Of a stretch of DNA of 64,000 bases, positions 46,401 through 57,860 are shown one piece after another. The DNA comes from Epiperipatus broadwayi (Eukaryota > Onychophora > Udeonychophora > Euonychophora > Peripatidae). Below the pieces are notes generated by a model that searched no databases, was not told the origin of the DNA, and worked only from the letters and a program-made list of their open reading frames with translations. How positions within the stretch are numbered: the stretch's first letter is position 1; each line of letters starts with the position of its first letter. Where the stretch lies: NCBI GenBank assembly GCA_028023455.1, contig JAQFVV010000353.1, positions 551,001 through 615,000 on the forward strand, read 5' to 3'. Both the position numbers and the translations under genes were made by a program.

Positions 46401-47944
46401 CCATGTGCTGAAAAAGGTTTTTTATGTGTAATTATTATTAATATATATTTACATAGCTATTGCATGATTTTTTTTATTATTTATTATAAATATTGAATAT
46501 AGATGCTAACATTATTTACCAACTGCATATGCTATTAGCACTAAATGTATTATTTTGTATCACTTGTTAATTCTAAGAATTGATTTAATTAATAAAAAAT
46601 ATTAATTGTTGAATGGATTGGAATAGCAACTACTTTATAAGGCTTTTAGTGAGCAGAATTCAGCTTTTCATATGGACAGTTTTACACAAGATGTTTTAGA
46701 GTTATCGATTCAATTTTTTAATAAACTAAAGTGAAAAATATCACCACATAGGAAAATCTTACTAGTGAAAAACTATTGCAGGAAATATGGAATCCACACT
46801 GTTAACTTTTTGTAATTTTAAATTACATTTAAAACTCTTTAACCTTTCAAAAATATTAAATCTTTTTTAAATTTGAGTGAAGGAACTTAGCTATTTGTAA
46901 GCCTACAATAATTAAAAATATTATACAGAAGCCAAACAATAGAGTATTCAATGTTAAATTGCTGTTAATAAACATTGAAGTCTATCATATTAAAAAAAAA
47001 TCCAAGTCTGAAAATGTCAGAGTGTATGTCTACAACTATTTAGATACAAATGGAATTCTTTGTGAAGGATTTTTTGTTATTTTCTAGTTTAACAAACTTT
47101 AAACAAATGATTGTTTATAATATTTGTTCTAACTACATACACAATATTTTAATCACTCCTACACTGATGAAAAATCAATCTCTATAAAACATAATTTTAA
47201 GACTCCACAGACTTTATTCAGCTGTTATGAGAAAAGACCAATCTCACATCATATATATCAATATCATTTACAATAAGATATGAACATGATTTATTTGATA
47301 TTAACATTTGAATCCTGCAATTTTGTGGGTTCACTTTAATAAAGTTCATTTTATCAAAACTATTACATATAATTTAGACAAAGCTATGTAAATTCTTTTT
47401 TTTTTTTTCAAATAAATAATCAATATCAAAATATATAATAAGTAAATATAGTGCTACTTTAAATAACATAATAGATTAAAATGATATTGATTCTTCAATG
47501 TGATAGTTACAAGTTGTACAATATTTTATCCATTGATGAAAAAAATCAAACCAATCTTTTCAGAATGTGATTTGGATTCACTTCAAACATAGGAACTTCA
47601 GTTTATTGAAGTACAACCATCACAATTAATTTGATATTAAAGGTGATATAATATTGGTCTTTCTCTCGCTGCAATTGAATGAAAATAATTGAATCCAAAA
47701 CATTGGTTGATGAATAACGTATTGAATAATTTGCAGAAGACATTTTAAAAAATTATATCACTTCATTTTATTATATTATTTGCAAAGATATTAATTTGTT
47801 AATATACTGTATAGGTATTACATACAAGATGTTTTTATTCATCACTATATACTGGTTGGGGGGGGGGGGGAATTAGGAAAAAGAGAAACAAATTTTAATA
47901 ATGTTTTCCTGAAGATTTGGGATGATGGTGTTTTAGTTGTATTT
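46401..47944. other. AT-rich spacer with a G-run
   Basis: A run of 12 G at about 47859-47870 follows ttggtt; unlike the C SINEs there is no tRNA-like sequence next to it. No other feature is seen. Confidence 0.5.
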
Positions 47945-48180
47945 TTATATTGGACTATTTCCATAATCTACTATGAGTATTGAATGTCTTTAGAAAAATT
48001 TGACTTTATTTAAATATTTCAAATACGTTCAACTGCTAGTAATAGCACATCAAACAGGTTAGTATATGCACAATGTTTTGAGAGATATTATTCTCCCTTC
48101 TTCAGATGTTGCTAGCATGATCAGTGACAGTACTAGAATGGGATTCAAACCTGGACTCTTAGAATTTTGAGTTTTGAATT
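47945..48180 (-). mobile_element. SINE family E, left member of a head-to-head pair
   Basis: The minus strand reads box B aggtttgaatcccattcta, then gctagcaacatctgaagaag, ggagaataatatctctcaaaa, the actaacctgtttgatgtgc tail, aataaagtcaaatttt and agattatggaaatagtccaa. A GAGA/TCTC stem precedes a decayed (a)aaac. It faces its partner across a 12-nt A-run. Confidence 0.82.
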
Positions 48181-48189
48181 TTAAAAAAA

Positions 48190-48368
48190 AAAAAATTCAA
48201 GCGAGCAACATTTGAAGAAGAGGAGAGAAACGTTGTGCATATACTAAACTGTTTGATGTGCTATTACTAACAGTTGAATGTATTTGAAATATTTAAATAA
48301 AGTTACATTTTCTAAAGACATTCAAAACTCATATTAAATTATAGAAATAGTCCAATGCAAAAATACAA
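48190..48368 (+). mobile_element. SINE family E, right member of the pair (head truncated)
   Basis: It starts gcgagcaacatttgaagaag, continues aggagagaaacgttgtgcat, attactaacagttgaatgt and aaataaagttacattttct, and ends aattatagaaatagtccaat. It is an inverted match to 47945-48170. The tRNA-like head is absent. Confidence 0.82.
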
Positions 48369-48837
48369 ATTCAATAATGTTTACATAGTAAATGAATCTG
48401 GAGTATGCTCAAAATGGCTACTCTCCGAAGCATAATTAATATTTATTTGAAATCATAACAAATAAAACTAATATTTACTTATATATATAAGGAATTTAGA
48501 AGTATTTATAGGGTCTTGTTCTTGACATACAATTATATAAAAATAATTGAGGAAAATAAATGCAGAAACTTAAAAGTTATATAAAAAAAAATATATAATT
48601 AAAAACAAGTTATTGGTTTAAAATATTACATTTAAATCTTTCATTTTATTTTTTTTGCCTTTTTTTAAAGGAAAAAAACAATAAATGTATATTATTTTTC
48701 TTTCTTAATTTTTTTAGCATTTTAAAATTTTTTAAATACATGCAAAAAGTGTACCATTTATTTTATTATAATAAAGAACGTCTTTTTAAAAATATTTGAA
48801 TACAAGTATAATTTATATACTTAGAGTTTAGATGTAA
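48369..48837. other. AT-rich spacer
   Basis: No feature can be supported. Confidence 0.5.
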
Positions 48838-49010
48838 TTATAGGAGGTTTGAACACAGATTTTCAAACTCTCTCTAGCTATCCATTCTATCTCATGCAAC
48901 CTATACATAGATCACACGCATGTGAAAAAAATAAATAATCTCTAATATACGTATTTCATGCTGAACCAGCTTTCATCAGTTGCTCCAGATCATTATATCT
49001 CACATGTATT
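48838..49010 (-). repeat. Family B, copy 5 (outer half)
   Basis: The blocks tttgaacacagattttcaaa, ccattctatctcatgcaac, aaataatctctaatatacgt and catgctgaaccagctttcat are in minus-strand B order. It is cut off at about 49010, where the next repeat begins. Confidence 0.78.
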
Positions 49011-49014
49011 GTGC

Positions 49015-49175
49015 CAGTCAAAACATGCTTATCCATCTAACACGAGCTGGAACTCACAAAATGTACTTCAAACCCAGTCAAGCCCGAGATTTAGGTCAGG
49101 GACCAGCCTGTATTCGAACCCACTCTCCAAGCACCAGATCTAACACCCAATGGATAACATAACAATGGTAGCACA
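49015..49175 (-). mobile_element. Candidate tRNA-derived SINE
   Basis: The minus strand reads gttatccattgggtgttaga (box-A-like) and, about 35 nt later, gagtgggttcgaatacaggc (box B). A GC-richer body follows: ggtccctgacctaaatctcg, gggcttgactgggtttgaag and gtgagttccagctcg. It is seen once in the window, so the SINE call rests on the boxes alone. Confidence 0.5.
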
Positions 49176-50561
49176 CGAGATTTAATTCTTCATCCGGCCC
49201 ACTAGCAAATCGGAGAAAACAATAAGACTCATGGACTTAAACATATATATAAACAACGTAAATACTAGACATTCCACAGATAAAATCTAACATATTTAAA
49301 TAATAGGGGCTTTACTAATGAATACTTATGGGCAATTAGTGAATTGGATTGATTTAATAATGAGACAGAAACTGATATATGATGAATTAAAATATATTTA
49401 TTGACAATTGTTGTTGGCAAAATAGGTTTGTGGCTATGATTCAATGGAGCCAAATATCCTGCTATACAACTAATCACTACATTAACTTATTTGTTATGTC
49501 CTTTTATAATCAGTTCGAGTGGCTCTTTTACGTAAAATCAAACCAAGTCTGGAGTGAAACTTAATACATCTTAATTATAATAAATTTATTTTAACTATGG
49601 GCTTTTAAAGCGTCCCAGATAGCTTTAGATCGAACGGGTTTTCAAGAATGCTTCGGATCAACGCCGAAGACTGCATATTAGGGAGGGAAGAGTTGGCTAT
49701 AACGATTTTACTAATACGCTAGGCACAAGTAAAGTATAATAATAAAGTGGCTCTGCGGATGGAAGAATAGTTTTAGGGTTTTTGTGACAAACAACGGTTT
49801 ACCCAAGAACCGGTCGTCATGCTGCTAATGGGGAACCTTTATTTGGTTCAGAGGCGGGGGACTTACGTGCTAATCTGGCCCGTAGCTCAGACTTCGCTAC
49901 TGCACTACCCATAAGAGAAGATGTGCTGGCAACGCCGTGGCTCCATCTTATATATAAAACAGCACAACGAGAAAAATATTAATAAGTTTCACATCCGCCA
50001 AGCCGAAGGATATTATAAATTAAAGATCATATATTAAATGAACACTAGATCATCAGCTTGATCAAAAGAGCCAACTCTTCTGTAGCATGAGAAATACGAT
50101 ATGCTACTGACGGCAATATAGATATCTACAAACTTTACTTTATCCCGTTCAATCTCTTTAGTTATCTATAACTACTAAACTTTTAAAAGGGGGAAAAGTA
50201 TATTTAATAGGGGACTTACGAATACTTAACTAAAAAAATATACTTATGATTGCACTCCAGGCTAGTTTAATCTTTAGTAACATAATAAATAAAGGTTGAA
50301 AAGCCACATTTTATATTTATATTAATTAATTTACTAAATGACAAAAATATGAATTTGGGTTTCGAAACAGCGCACGAAATGACGCTATATAAATAATAAT
50401 ACGGAGATTTTAAATTCATATCTTTAAAAACATTTTAATAATTAAATGCACGCCGTTTCGAAACATAGGCATAACTAATAATAAATAAAATAAGCAAAAG
50501 AAAAGCAAAATATAATTGCAGTGATTAAATTATATAGCAAAACATTAATTAACAGAAATTT

Positions 50562-50681
50562 AGCAAAAGTATTTCATTTATAGAATTAAAATATTTTAGG
50601 AAACAATTTAGACAGTTTACACTATTGTATTAGCAAAAAGTATTTCATTTAAATATTATTTCGAAAACAATTTAGATAGAA
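50562..50681 (+). repeat. Two direct copies of a 50-bp unit
   Basis: tagcaaaagtatttcattta with gaaacaatttagacag (about 50560-50614) recurs as tagcaaaaagtatttcattt with aaaacaatttagatag (about 50631-50682). This is a diverged tandem duplication inside the CpG-richer block. Confidence 0.75.
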
Positions 50682-50770
50682 ATTTCAATAATATGGTTAG
50701 CTAACCTGTTTTTGAAGAAATAATGAATGTTTTTGAAATGCACACAGAGCTCTGCGATTTTAAATAATAC

Positions 50771-50952
50771 TAAAATAGTTCTGTAGCTAAGGAGAGATTC
50801 GAGCTGGAAACGAAGGTGACTTCTTTGGCGGCTTATGGCATCTTCAATTTAGTTGGGAGACGATTTTTTAAAATAGTGTTTCTTTAGCTGGATTGAAATC
50901 GGAACGAGGGCAAATTATTTTTACGGCTTATGGCATCTTCAAATTTAGTTGG
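50771..50952 (+). repeat. Two direct copies of an 84-bp unit
   Basis: 50771-50855 and 50870-50952 both start aaaatagt, carry tagct, an aaacgaagg or gaacgaggg block, and cggcttatggcatcttcaa, and end tttagttgg. The cggcttatggcatcttcaa core is fully conserved between the two although its surroundings differ, which hints at constraint or recent conversion. Confidence 0.82.
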
Positions 50953-51480
50953 TGTAAGCTTGGTTGTTCCTTTGGCATTTGATGGATTGAACTAGGCGTT
51001 CCATCACGGGAAAGCAGCAAAATTTTGCCTGACTTTAGCCAGACATGTTAAGGTTGAACAATAATAAAACTTCTCCTGTTGACTCTCTTCAAAAGTAAGA
51101 TGGATTCTCCCTTCCCGCTTAAAATAAGGCCTATTTATATCCTTCTACTAAACTTTAACACCTTTCTGGAATTTCGTAAACCTCGGGACCAATTGACTTT
51201 TAATTAAAGCAAAATAATATAATTCAATTTCTACAACAACTGATAAAATCTCCGAGGTGTTATATTTAATTTCCTTAAAAAAATGTATCAAAATATATAA
51301 ACTATATAATTTGATTCATTTTCATTAATTAAATTCCTTTTCAGGTGTTATTACTTAGCAGAAGGAACGGTATTCTGATTTAATGAAAAAGTCTTTTGTT
51401 GCAAACAAAAATCAATCAGAAAACAGATTTTACTTTTTTACCCGGGTGTGTCACTAATTGATATCTTGTTTACAAAAATT

Positions 51481-51700
51481 CTCATTTTTAATTGCGAACA
51501 GATAATTCTTATTTTATAAAACTAAATAACTTTTAACATATTTGTTTATTAAAAAAAAAGCAAATTTAAAGAAAATACTTGTTTCAACTATATATGTAAA
51601 ACATTAAATCAGAAAACCGTTAAATAAATTAAAGAAAACATTTACATTACTTTTATTTAAACTTAAATATATATGAATCATTTTGCCGTTATTCCAAGGT
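51481..51700. other. AT-rich spacer
   Basis: No feature is seen between the CpG-richer block and the nested palindromes. Confidence 0.5.
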
Positions 51701-51704
51701 TTAA

Positions 51705-51855
51705 ATTATCCATCCACATACGAAATAATAGCGAATATAATTAAGAATTGACTGAAAATTAATAAAACATTCTATAATAAATTATGAGCATTTCTCCGCT
51801 ATAATTTTATCAAACCTGTCTAATTATAGCGTGTTTCGTATGTAAATGGATGATG
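51705..51855. other. Nested inverted repeats
   Basis: Outer arms ccatccacatacgaaata with tagcg (51710-51733) and cgtgtttcgtatgtaaatgg (51830-51849) are inverted copies. Inside, cgctataatt (51797-51806) and aattatagcg (51822-51831) form a perfect 10-bp stem with a 15-nt loop. The right outer arm and the inner stem share the same tagcg, so two alternative folds compete. CpGs are retained. It may be a small MITE. Confidence 0.7.
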
Positions 51856-51989
51856 CAACTCAAGCGGCCATTATAGCAAAGTTTTCCCGCTCGACTTATA
51901 TATATACATTTTTACATTTGACATAGGTTCGAAACTAGTTCAGACGAGTAGGTCATTAGGTTGATGGTGAAACGGAAAGGGATTGGAGG

Positions 51990-52195
51990 TTTCCATTTCA
52001 GTATATATTATCAGTATTTGGTTTATATTAAGATAGCAAATCTTCAAACTTTAATGAACAGGCTTCAATATATTCCAGCCTATAACTCTTCAGCCATCCA
52101 TACCATAAAAAATTTGATGATGGAATGCCCAAATCCCTTGTTGATGCCAATATTATTGTTATGCCCATGTTGACTTTAAGTTACTCTAACCCCTC
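51990..52195 (-). repeat. Family B, copy 6a (inner half)
   Basis: tatattaagatagcaaatct, aatgaacaggcttcaata, cttcagccatccatacc and gatggaatgcccaaatccct are in minus-strand B order. It faces copy 6b, with which it forms a foldback. Confidence 0.82.
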
Positions 52196-52512
52196 ATATA
52201 TAGGACATGACAATAATATTAGCATCAACAAGCAGTTTGGATGTTTCATTATCAGATTTTCAATGCTATGGATGACTGAAAAGTTGTAGAGTGTAGTGGA
52301 TTGAAGCCTGTCCAGTAAATTTTGAAGATTTGCTATCTTAATATATGTGTAAGAGATAATGATCTGGACGAAGTGATGAGTGCTGATTTAGCATGAAATA
52401 TATATATTGGAGATCATTTATCTTTTTACATGTGTCAGTCATGTACATCAGTTGTATAAGATAGAGTGGATAACTGAAGGGAACTTTATTGTCCTTGCTC
52501 AAATCCCCTATA
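52196..52512 (+). repeat. Family B, copy 6b (nearly full)
   Basis: gacatgacaataatattagc, gctatggatgactgaaaagt, gattgaagcctgtccagta, gatctggacgaagtgatgag, gcatgaaatatatatattgg and ataagatagagtggataac are followed by the end gctcaaatcccctata. The A-box- and B-box-like ends are at tRNA spacing. It preserves the unoccupied version of the site hit by family H at 57.86 kb. Confidence 0.85.
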
Positions 52513-54059
52513 ATGTCTTTTTTATTAGTTTTTCAAATAATTTAAAATAAAGAGGTGATAATATTTTTTTATGATTTTCATATTTATAAACTTATGGAGT
52601 CTTTTATTTTTTATTCTTGTATGCAAATTAGCCTTTAGTCTTTAGTAAATTTTCACAAATTTCAAATTACTTTTTAGAAATGTAAAATTATTTCAAAAAT
52701 CTTTTTTGGAAATAATATTTCTTCTTTGCAAATATATTAAACTTTTATAATAAACTAAAATGTATGTTTAAAACTAGCTTTATGTTATTGTGTTTATTGC
52801 CATGTTTGTTTAATAAAAATGTTTAAAAAACAAAACAAAAATTGTTTTAATATCATTTCTGAAACACAAATAAATAATTATTATGATTACATAAAACAAT
52901 AAAATTATGTTTTCAAATTTAACTTAAAATCATTTGAAAAGTACCAAAACTAATTGTTGTAACCTGTGATCAGTATAACAGTATTATATTTTAGTCAATC
53001 ATAAGTTGTTTGCTTTACATTATTAATATTTCTCAACTCTTTTTTTAAAAAAACAAATATTTTCAAATAAATAAGCTTGTCAAAAAAACAACAACTATTT
53101 AACGCATATTTTGCAAAAATAATCACAAATATATAAACAAGCTCTCCAGAATATATATTTTCATTTTTGAAATCTAAATAAAAGAATGAATACTTTTAAA
53201 AGTTGTCTCAAGTACTCTCTGGTCTGAGATTATAATAACTACCAATCAGCAGCACCATCAATTTCTTTGTATTAGATTTATCTATATGATACTGACATCT
53301 TAAGATTTTTTTAAAATTAATGAATTAATATTATTATAGTTCCAATTTTTGCTATCAAATGAACATTAAAATAAGTAGTTGCAAGAGAATTTAATCCAAT
53401 GCAATTAAAGTTCCATCACTGTTACCATAATCTCATGATGAGAACTCTGAAATGATTATTATTTTAAAATATTAATCCTTTTTAAGCTTTAATCTCTAAG
53501 GATTCATCTATGATTATATTATAATTTTAATTTTTATTATGAAACAATTATGGAAATATGAATAATATTTTTATAAGATTGAGTTGAAAGTTACACTTTT
53601 TTGTTCCTGCATGGATTTAATATACTGTTAACTGATTTTCATTATCAAAACATATGACCATCATGTTTTTACTTGATAATCTTAATTCTTCAGAATGGTA
53701 TAATATTAATGTCAGCATGACTGTTATTTAAATTTAAACTTTTGACTATCTTAATCTAAACTTTGAAAGTAAATCCACTATTTTCAAATATATTTGAATG
53801 TTAGAAAAGGATTTTAACTCCATTGAGCAAAATGATTTAATAATAGTCAAAATAAAAGGTAAATGGTTCTTTTTATTATGAACAATTTTTCTCCAATAAT
53901 TATTATGTTTATCAAATTGGTTTTATTTCAGGAAATGTGAACAAGTATATATGTGTGAATTATCTCTCTATATAAAATCCCTATTTACTCTGTTGTCTAA
54001 TTGGTGAATGTATATTTATTTGTAAGTCTTCCGTGCATCAAATTCACAAACAATTAAAA
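52513..54059. other. AT-rich spacer
   Basis: No gene, RNA or repeat can be supported. Confidence 0.5.
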
Positions 54060-54475
54060 AAATATTATGTTTATGTGAAAAAAGTAATTTCACCATTAAT
54101 AAAAACACTCAAAAAAATAATCAATAGATGTGCTTTTAACTACAAAGGTATAGTATTTAAATCATAAAAGAAATGTGATTATGGTACTTAAATTCATATT
54201 TGAAATATGATATTTAGTGAGGGGGAACAATAGATGTTATAGTAGTATATTTACATTTAGTTTTAGTTAGTGTGTTGTTATGTTTATGCAAAAGAAATCA
54301 CCATTAATAAAAAATTATTGGAAAAAAATTGATACATGTGTTTTTAACTACAGAGGTATAGTATTTAAATTGTGAAGAAAATATAAATACTGTACATAAA
54401 TTCATGTTTGAAATGTGACATTTAGTGAGGGGGGGATATATGTTACAGAACTGCATGTGCATTTAATATTGATTA
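54060..54475 (+). repeat. Two direct copies of a 200-bp unit
   Basis: Both copies have atgtttatg, aaatttcaccattaataaaa or its shorter form, tttttaactacagaggtata or equivalent, and a terminal gacatttagtgaggggg block (54216 and 54423 regions). The offset is about 207-213 bp. The ggggg ends stand out in the AT-rich setting. Confidence 0.8.
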
Positions 54476-54535
54476 TCATATAACTGAAGTCAAAATGATG
54501 TCAGTCTTTCAGAGCAGTGTACAATTTTCACATTT

Positions 54536-54905
54536 AATATATAGGGTATATAAGCACAGACTTTCACATTACCCACCACTCTACACTCTATCTCATAACA
54601 CTGATATACTTGAACATATATATATGTTGAAAAGATAAATAATCACCAATATACGTATTTCATGCTAAACCAGCAATCATCAATTGGTCCTACTTTATCA
54701 TTTCTACACATATATGTAATAAGTACTCAGATATATATTAAAATAGCCAAATACTTTAATGGACATGCTTCAATCCACTCCACACTCCAACTCTTCAACC
54801 ATCCATCCAAGTAAAATCTGATGATGGAAGGCTCAAAGGCCACCCTGAGGCTGAGATTCTCATCACACCCAAGTTGACCTAAAGTCAATCTGACCCCTCA
54901 TGTAC
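54536..54905 (-). repeat. Family B, copy 7 (full)
   Basis: It is very close to copy 3 at 31.2 kb over its full length and has the same orientation, from ggtatataagcacagacttt to cccaagttgacctaaagtca. It supports a unit length of about 370 bp. Confidence 0.88.
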
Positions 54906-56220
54906 ACATTAAAATCTTTTTTTTAATTTTATTAAATACAAACAATTAAAAAAACATAGCCTATTTAGGTCGGGGTACATCTGGTTAGTTAATAAATTAC
55001 AAAATACTATATATATGTATGTATGTATATATTATTGAATGTTATTAACTTTTCGTTCTAATTATTGTTTCAACATTTGATATGTGTGTAATAATAATAA
55101 TTTTTTAAAAAATTAAAGAGAATATTGAGAACAATTTCGAGGAAGAATATGAGCTTAGTTAGAAAATTGTTAATTTGGCGATCTGTAATAGATCAGCACT
55201 ATGAAGAAGCCATTACAATTTCCATAAATGGTAGACTTTATTACTTTAGTAAGAATTATAATTTTCCTGAGTGAAATTTTTATTTTAATTTAAACCTGCA
55301 TAGAGAAAAAAGGTGATCTGCACAGAACATTAAATAAATGAATGCATACACATATTTGAAACTAAAAAAAAAAAAAAAACATTTAAAAATTGTAATTGAA
55401 ATGCGTTTTTTTTTATTTTAGTCCAGTGATTCAACTTAATTGTAATTGTTTTTTTCTCTTATAGAAAACAGCATCAAAATAATTTTAATACTAATTTTTA
55501 AAGTTATTTGCCATAATTGACCTTAAAATAAATATTTCATGTAGTAAATGGAGGACGGGAGGGGGAGTCTTAAATAAGTTGACCATAGATTAAATTAAAA
55601 AAGGATTTTTAAAAAAGTCAAATGCTTTCCTTATTTTTTTTTTAAATTTGGGAGAGGGAAGTTAATTGTAAGGTATTTATTATTATTATTTAATAAAAAA
55701 AATTCACTAACATACAATTAAACGTATATTATAAATATTTGTATATTAATAAAATTTAACTTAATCTTACATCTAATATGCTAAAGCACTCATAACATTC
55801 GTACATTTCAGATTAAAGACTATAAAGTGAGCATACTTTTAGAATCAACCGAAATGTCCATCATATTGGTTATACTGTTAAATAAAAAATTTGTTCCCCA
55901 AAATCAAAAACAATTTTGACCTAGGAAGTAAAACAAAAATCACCAAAAGATTAACCAACAAACGTAAACACTTTTTTAAAGATTAAAATATAATTATTCT
56001 TAAGAATATGTCATTTTCCTTATCAATCATGCATCTTTACATTTTTGAATTACATGCAGTATACAGATACTTATTTGGCTAACCCAAATTAAACTAGAAC
56101 CTTTATCTGCTTGCTAATATTAGCTACCATAAAATAACTTGCTGATTATCCAGATTAGTTATCAACTACTTAAAAGAAAAGTTTTAAAGTTGCTTGGGGC
56201 TAAAAAAATTCTGAATATGG
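54906..56220. other. AT-rich spacer with a G-rich patch
   Basis: There are (TA)n and (TATG)n tracts at about 55005-55030 and an A-run at 55362-55378. ggaggacgggagggggagtc lies at about 55551-55570. No frame or RNA is supported. Confidence 0.5.
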
Positions 56221-56221
56221 T

Positions 56222-56290
56222 TAAGTGGATTCAACCTGCAGATTATGACTGACAAAAACATGTGCTAACCCATTATACTATGAACCTTTA
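56222..56290 (-). pseudogene. tRNA-like relic
   Basis: The minus strand starts ggttcatagtataatgggtt (box-A-like TAGTATAATGGGTTAGCAC) and reaches ctgcaggttgaatccactt (box B) at tRNA spacing. The anticodon region is not clear. Probably an old SINE head. Confidence 0.55.
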
Positions 56291-56459
56291 GCAATTTTTT
56301 TTAGATGTACATCCTAGCTATTTTTCTCTTAAATTTTACAAATGTTTTCATATTTTTTAATTTTTGTTTTGGTTTTACCTTTTTCTTCAATTTTTTTTTA
56401 CTTTTTTTTTTTTTTTGCATCATTTAAATGTATCTGTTTCATTGTTTTGAATTATGTGT

Positions 56460-56865
56460 AATTAAATGGACGAAATAAGGTCTAATATGTGATGGTTCAG
56501 AGTGATGTAAAGTCAACATGGGTATGACAATAATATTCACATCAATAAGGGCTTTGAGTATTCCATCATCATATTTTCAGTCATATGGATGGCAGAAGAA
56601 TTGAACTGGAGAGGGAATTGAAGCTTATCCATTAAAGCTTGAAAATTTGCTATCTTAAATTAATATAGATTGAGCAATGACTGTATATATGTGTAGAAGA
56701 TGGTGATCTGCACTAACTGATAAATTCTGATTCAGCAAAAAATACATATATTGGAGATCATTTATCTTTTTCATATATATGTACTACTGTGTATCACTTG
56801 TATAAGATGGAGTGCATAGCTGTAGGTAACCTGAGAATCTGAGTTCAAATATATTCTACTTACTT
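56460..56865 (+). repeat. Family B, copy 8 (full)
   Basis: It runs from gtgatgtaaagtcaacatgg, through tcatatggatggcagaagaa, ggtgatctgcactaactgat and ttggagatcatttatctttt, to ataagatggagtgcatagc and gagttcaaatat. It is diverged from the 52-kb copy. Confidence 0.85.
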
Positions 56866-57570
56866 TAAAGATATATAAATTTACCACATGATTCTGATAT
56901 TTTAGTTTTTAAAAAAAATTCCATAAATAATAGAAAATTACACAAAAAGTTTTATAAGAGTAAACAGTCACTATATTGTTTTGTCAAACATTATTATGAT
57001 CTTTTTTTAAAAAGATAGTTTACGTAAACAATTCATTGTGAATCTTATATATAGTTTTAGGGCATTAGTCATTAATATCTAACATATATTATATCCTCTT
57101 TATTCATAAAAACTTACATAATAAATAATTAAAAATGTTGCTTTAGAATTAATAAGTTAAAAATAAATGCGAATATTGAAATTTTTATAAAGCTGAATTT
57201 ATATATATAAAATGACTAAGGATGGTCCTGTTCATACGGGAATTATCAATTGGTAATGATAGTTTCATTAAAAAATAAAACTGGCTAAACTGATTTATTA
57301 AAAAAAAAAAAAAAGCTTTGTATTGCCCAATAAAGCTAGACTTAATAAAAAGATCTAATTATATTTGGAACAAATAATTGTTGATTAGAAAAAAAGTAAA
57401 GTTTTTGAAAATATAGATTTTGACAAGAGTGGAAAAGATAATTAAGAGGAATAAAATTAATATTATAAAGATTTGGACGAATAAATAATTAGTAACGATA
57501 ATAACTCTCCACTCTATTATATAAATTAATACACTATATAGGCTTAATCCTGCCTATATATATGTAATGA
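56866..57570. other. AT-rich spacer
   Basis: An A-run lies at 57299-57314. Nothing else is recognisable. Confidence 0.5.
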
Positions 57571-57860
57571 ATGTGGGATTTAAACTCAGACTTTCACACG
57601 ACCCTCAACTCTCCATGCCATCTCATATTGATGTCAACATGGGTAGGATGACAACGTTGGCACTCACGTAGGCTTTGAACATTCCATCATCAGATTTTCA
57701 ATGAAATGGAAGGCTGAAGAGTTGTGGGTTGAAGTAGTTTGAAGCCTGTCCATTTAAGTATGAAGATTGGCTATCTTAATATAAAGCTGATCACTGATTA
57801 TATATGTGTGTGAAAATAGTAACCTGGACCAACTGATGATTGCTGGTTTAGCATGAAATA

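Larger units (their letters stand above)
49200..51480. other. Unexplained GC- and CpG-richer block
   Basis: Unlike the rest of the window this 2.3-kb stretch keeps many CpG sites; by eye there are about 20 within 49500-49990. It contains a CTTCGG/CCGAAG hairpin (49651-49669), two ggggacttacg motifs (about 49857 and 50212), two GTTTCGAAAC palindromes (50359-50368 and 50455-50464) in inverted context, and direct repeats listed separately. No long ORF exists on either strand. On the minus strand ggggacttacg reads cgtaagtcccc, which resembles a splice donor. It could be a promoter or ncRNA locus, an LTR-like or other unrecognised repeat. Confidence 0.5.

Noticed and set aside
49200-49500. Minus-strand LTR with an AATAAA-like signal
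   Set aside because: A polyA-like word and a TG start can be imagined, but no second copy, primer-binding site or gag/pol sequence is in the window.
49850-50225. Splice donors cgtaagt on the minus strand as evidence for a host gene
   Set aside because: Two donor-like words without open frames, acceptors or similarity are not enough; kept only as a note on the CpG-richer block.
51890-51960. A further tRNA-like head around gaggttcgaaac near 51.93 kb
   Set aside because: A box-B-like word is present (ataggttcgaaactag) but box A is not at the right distance on either strand.
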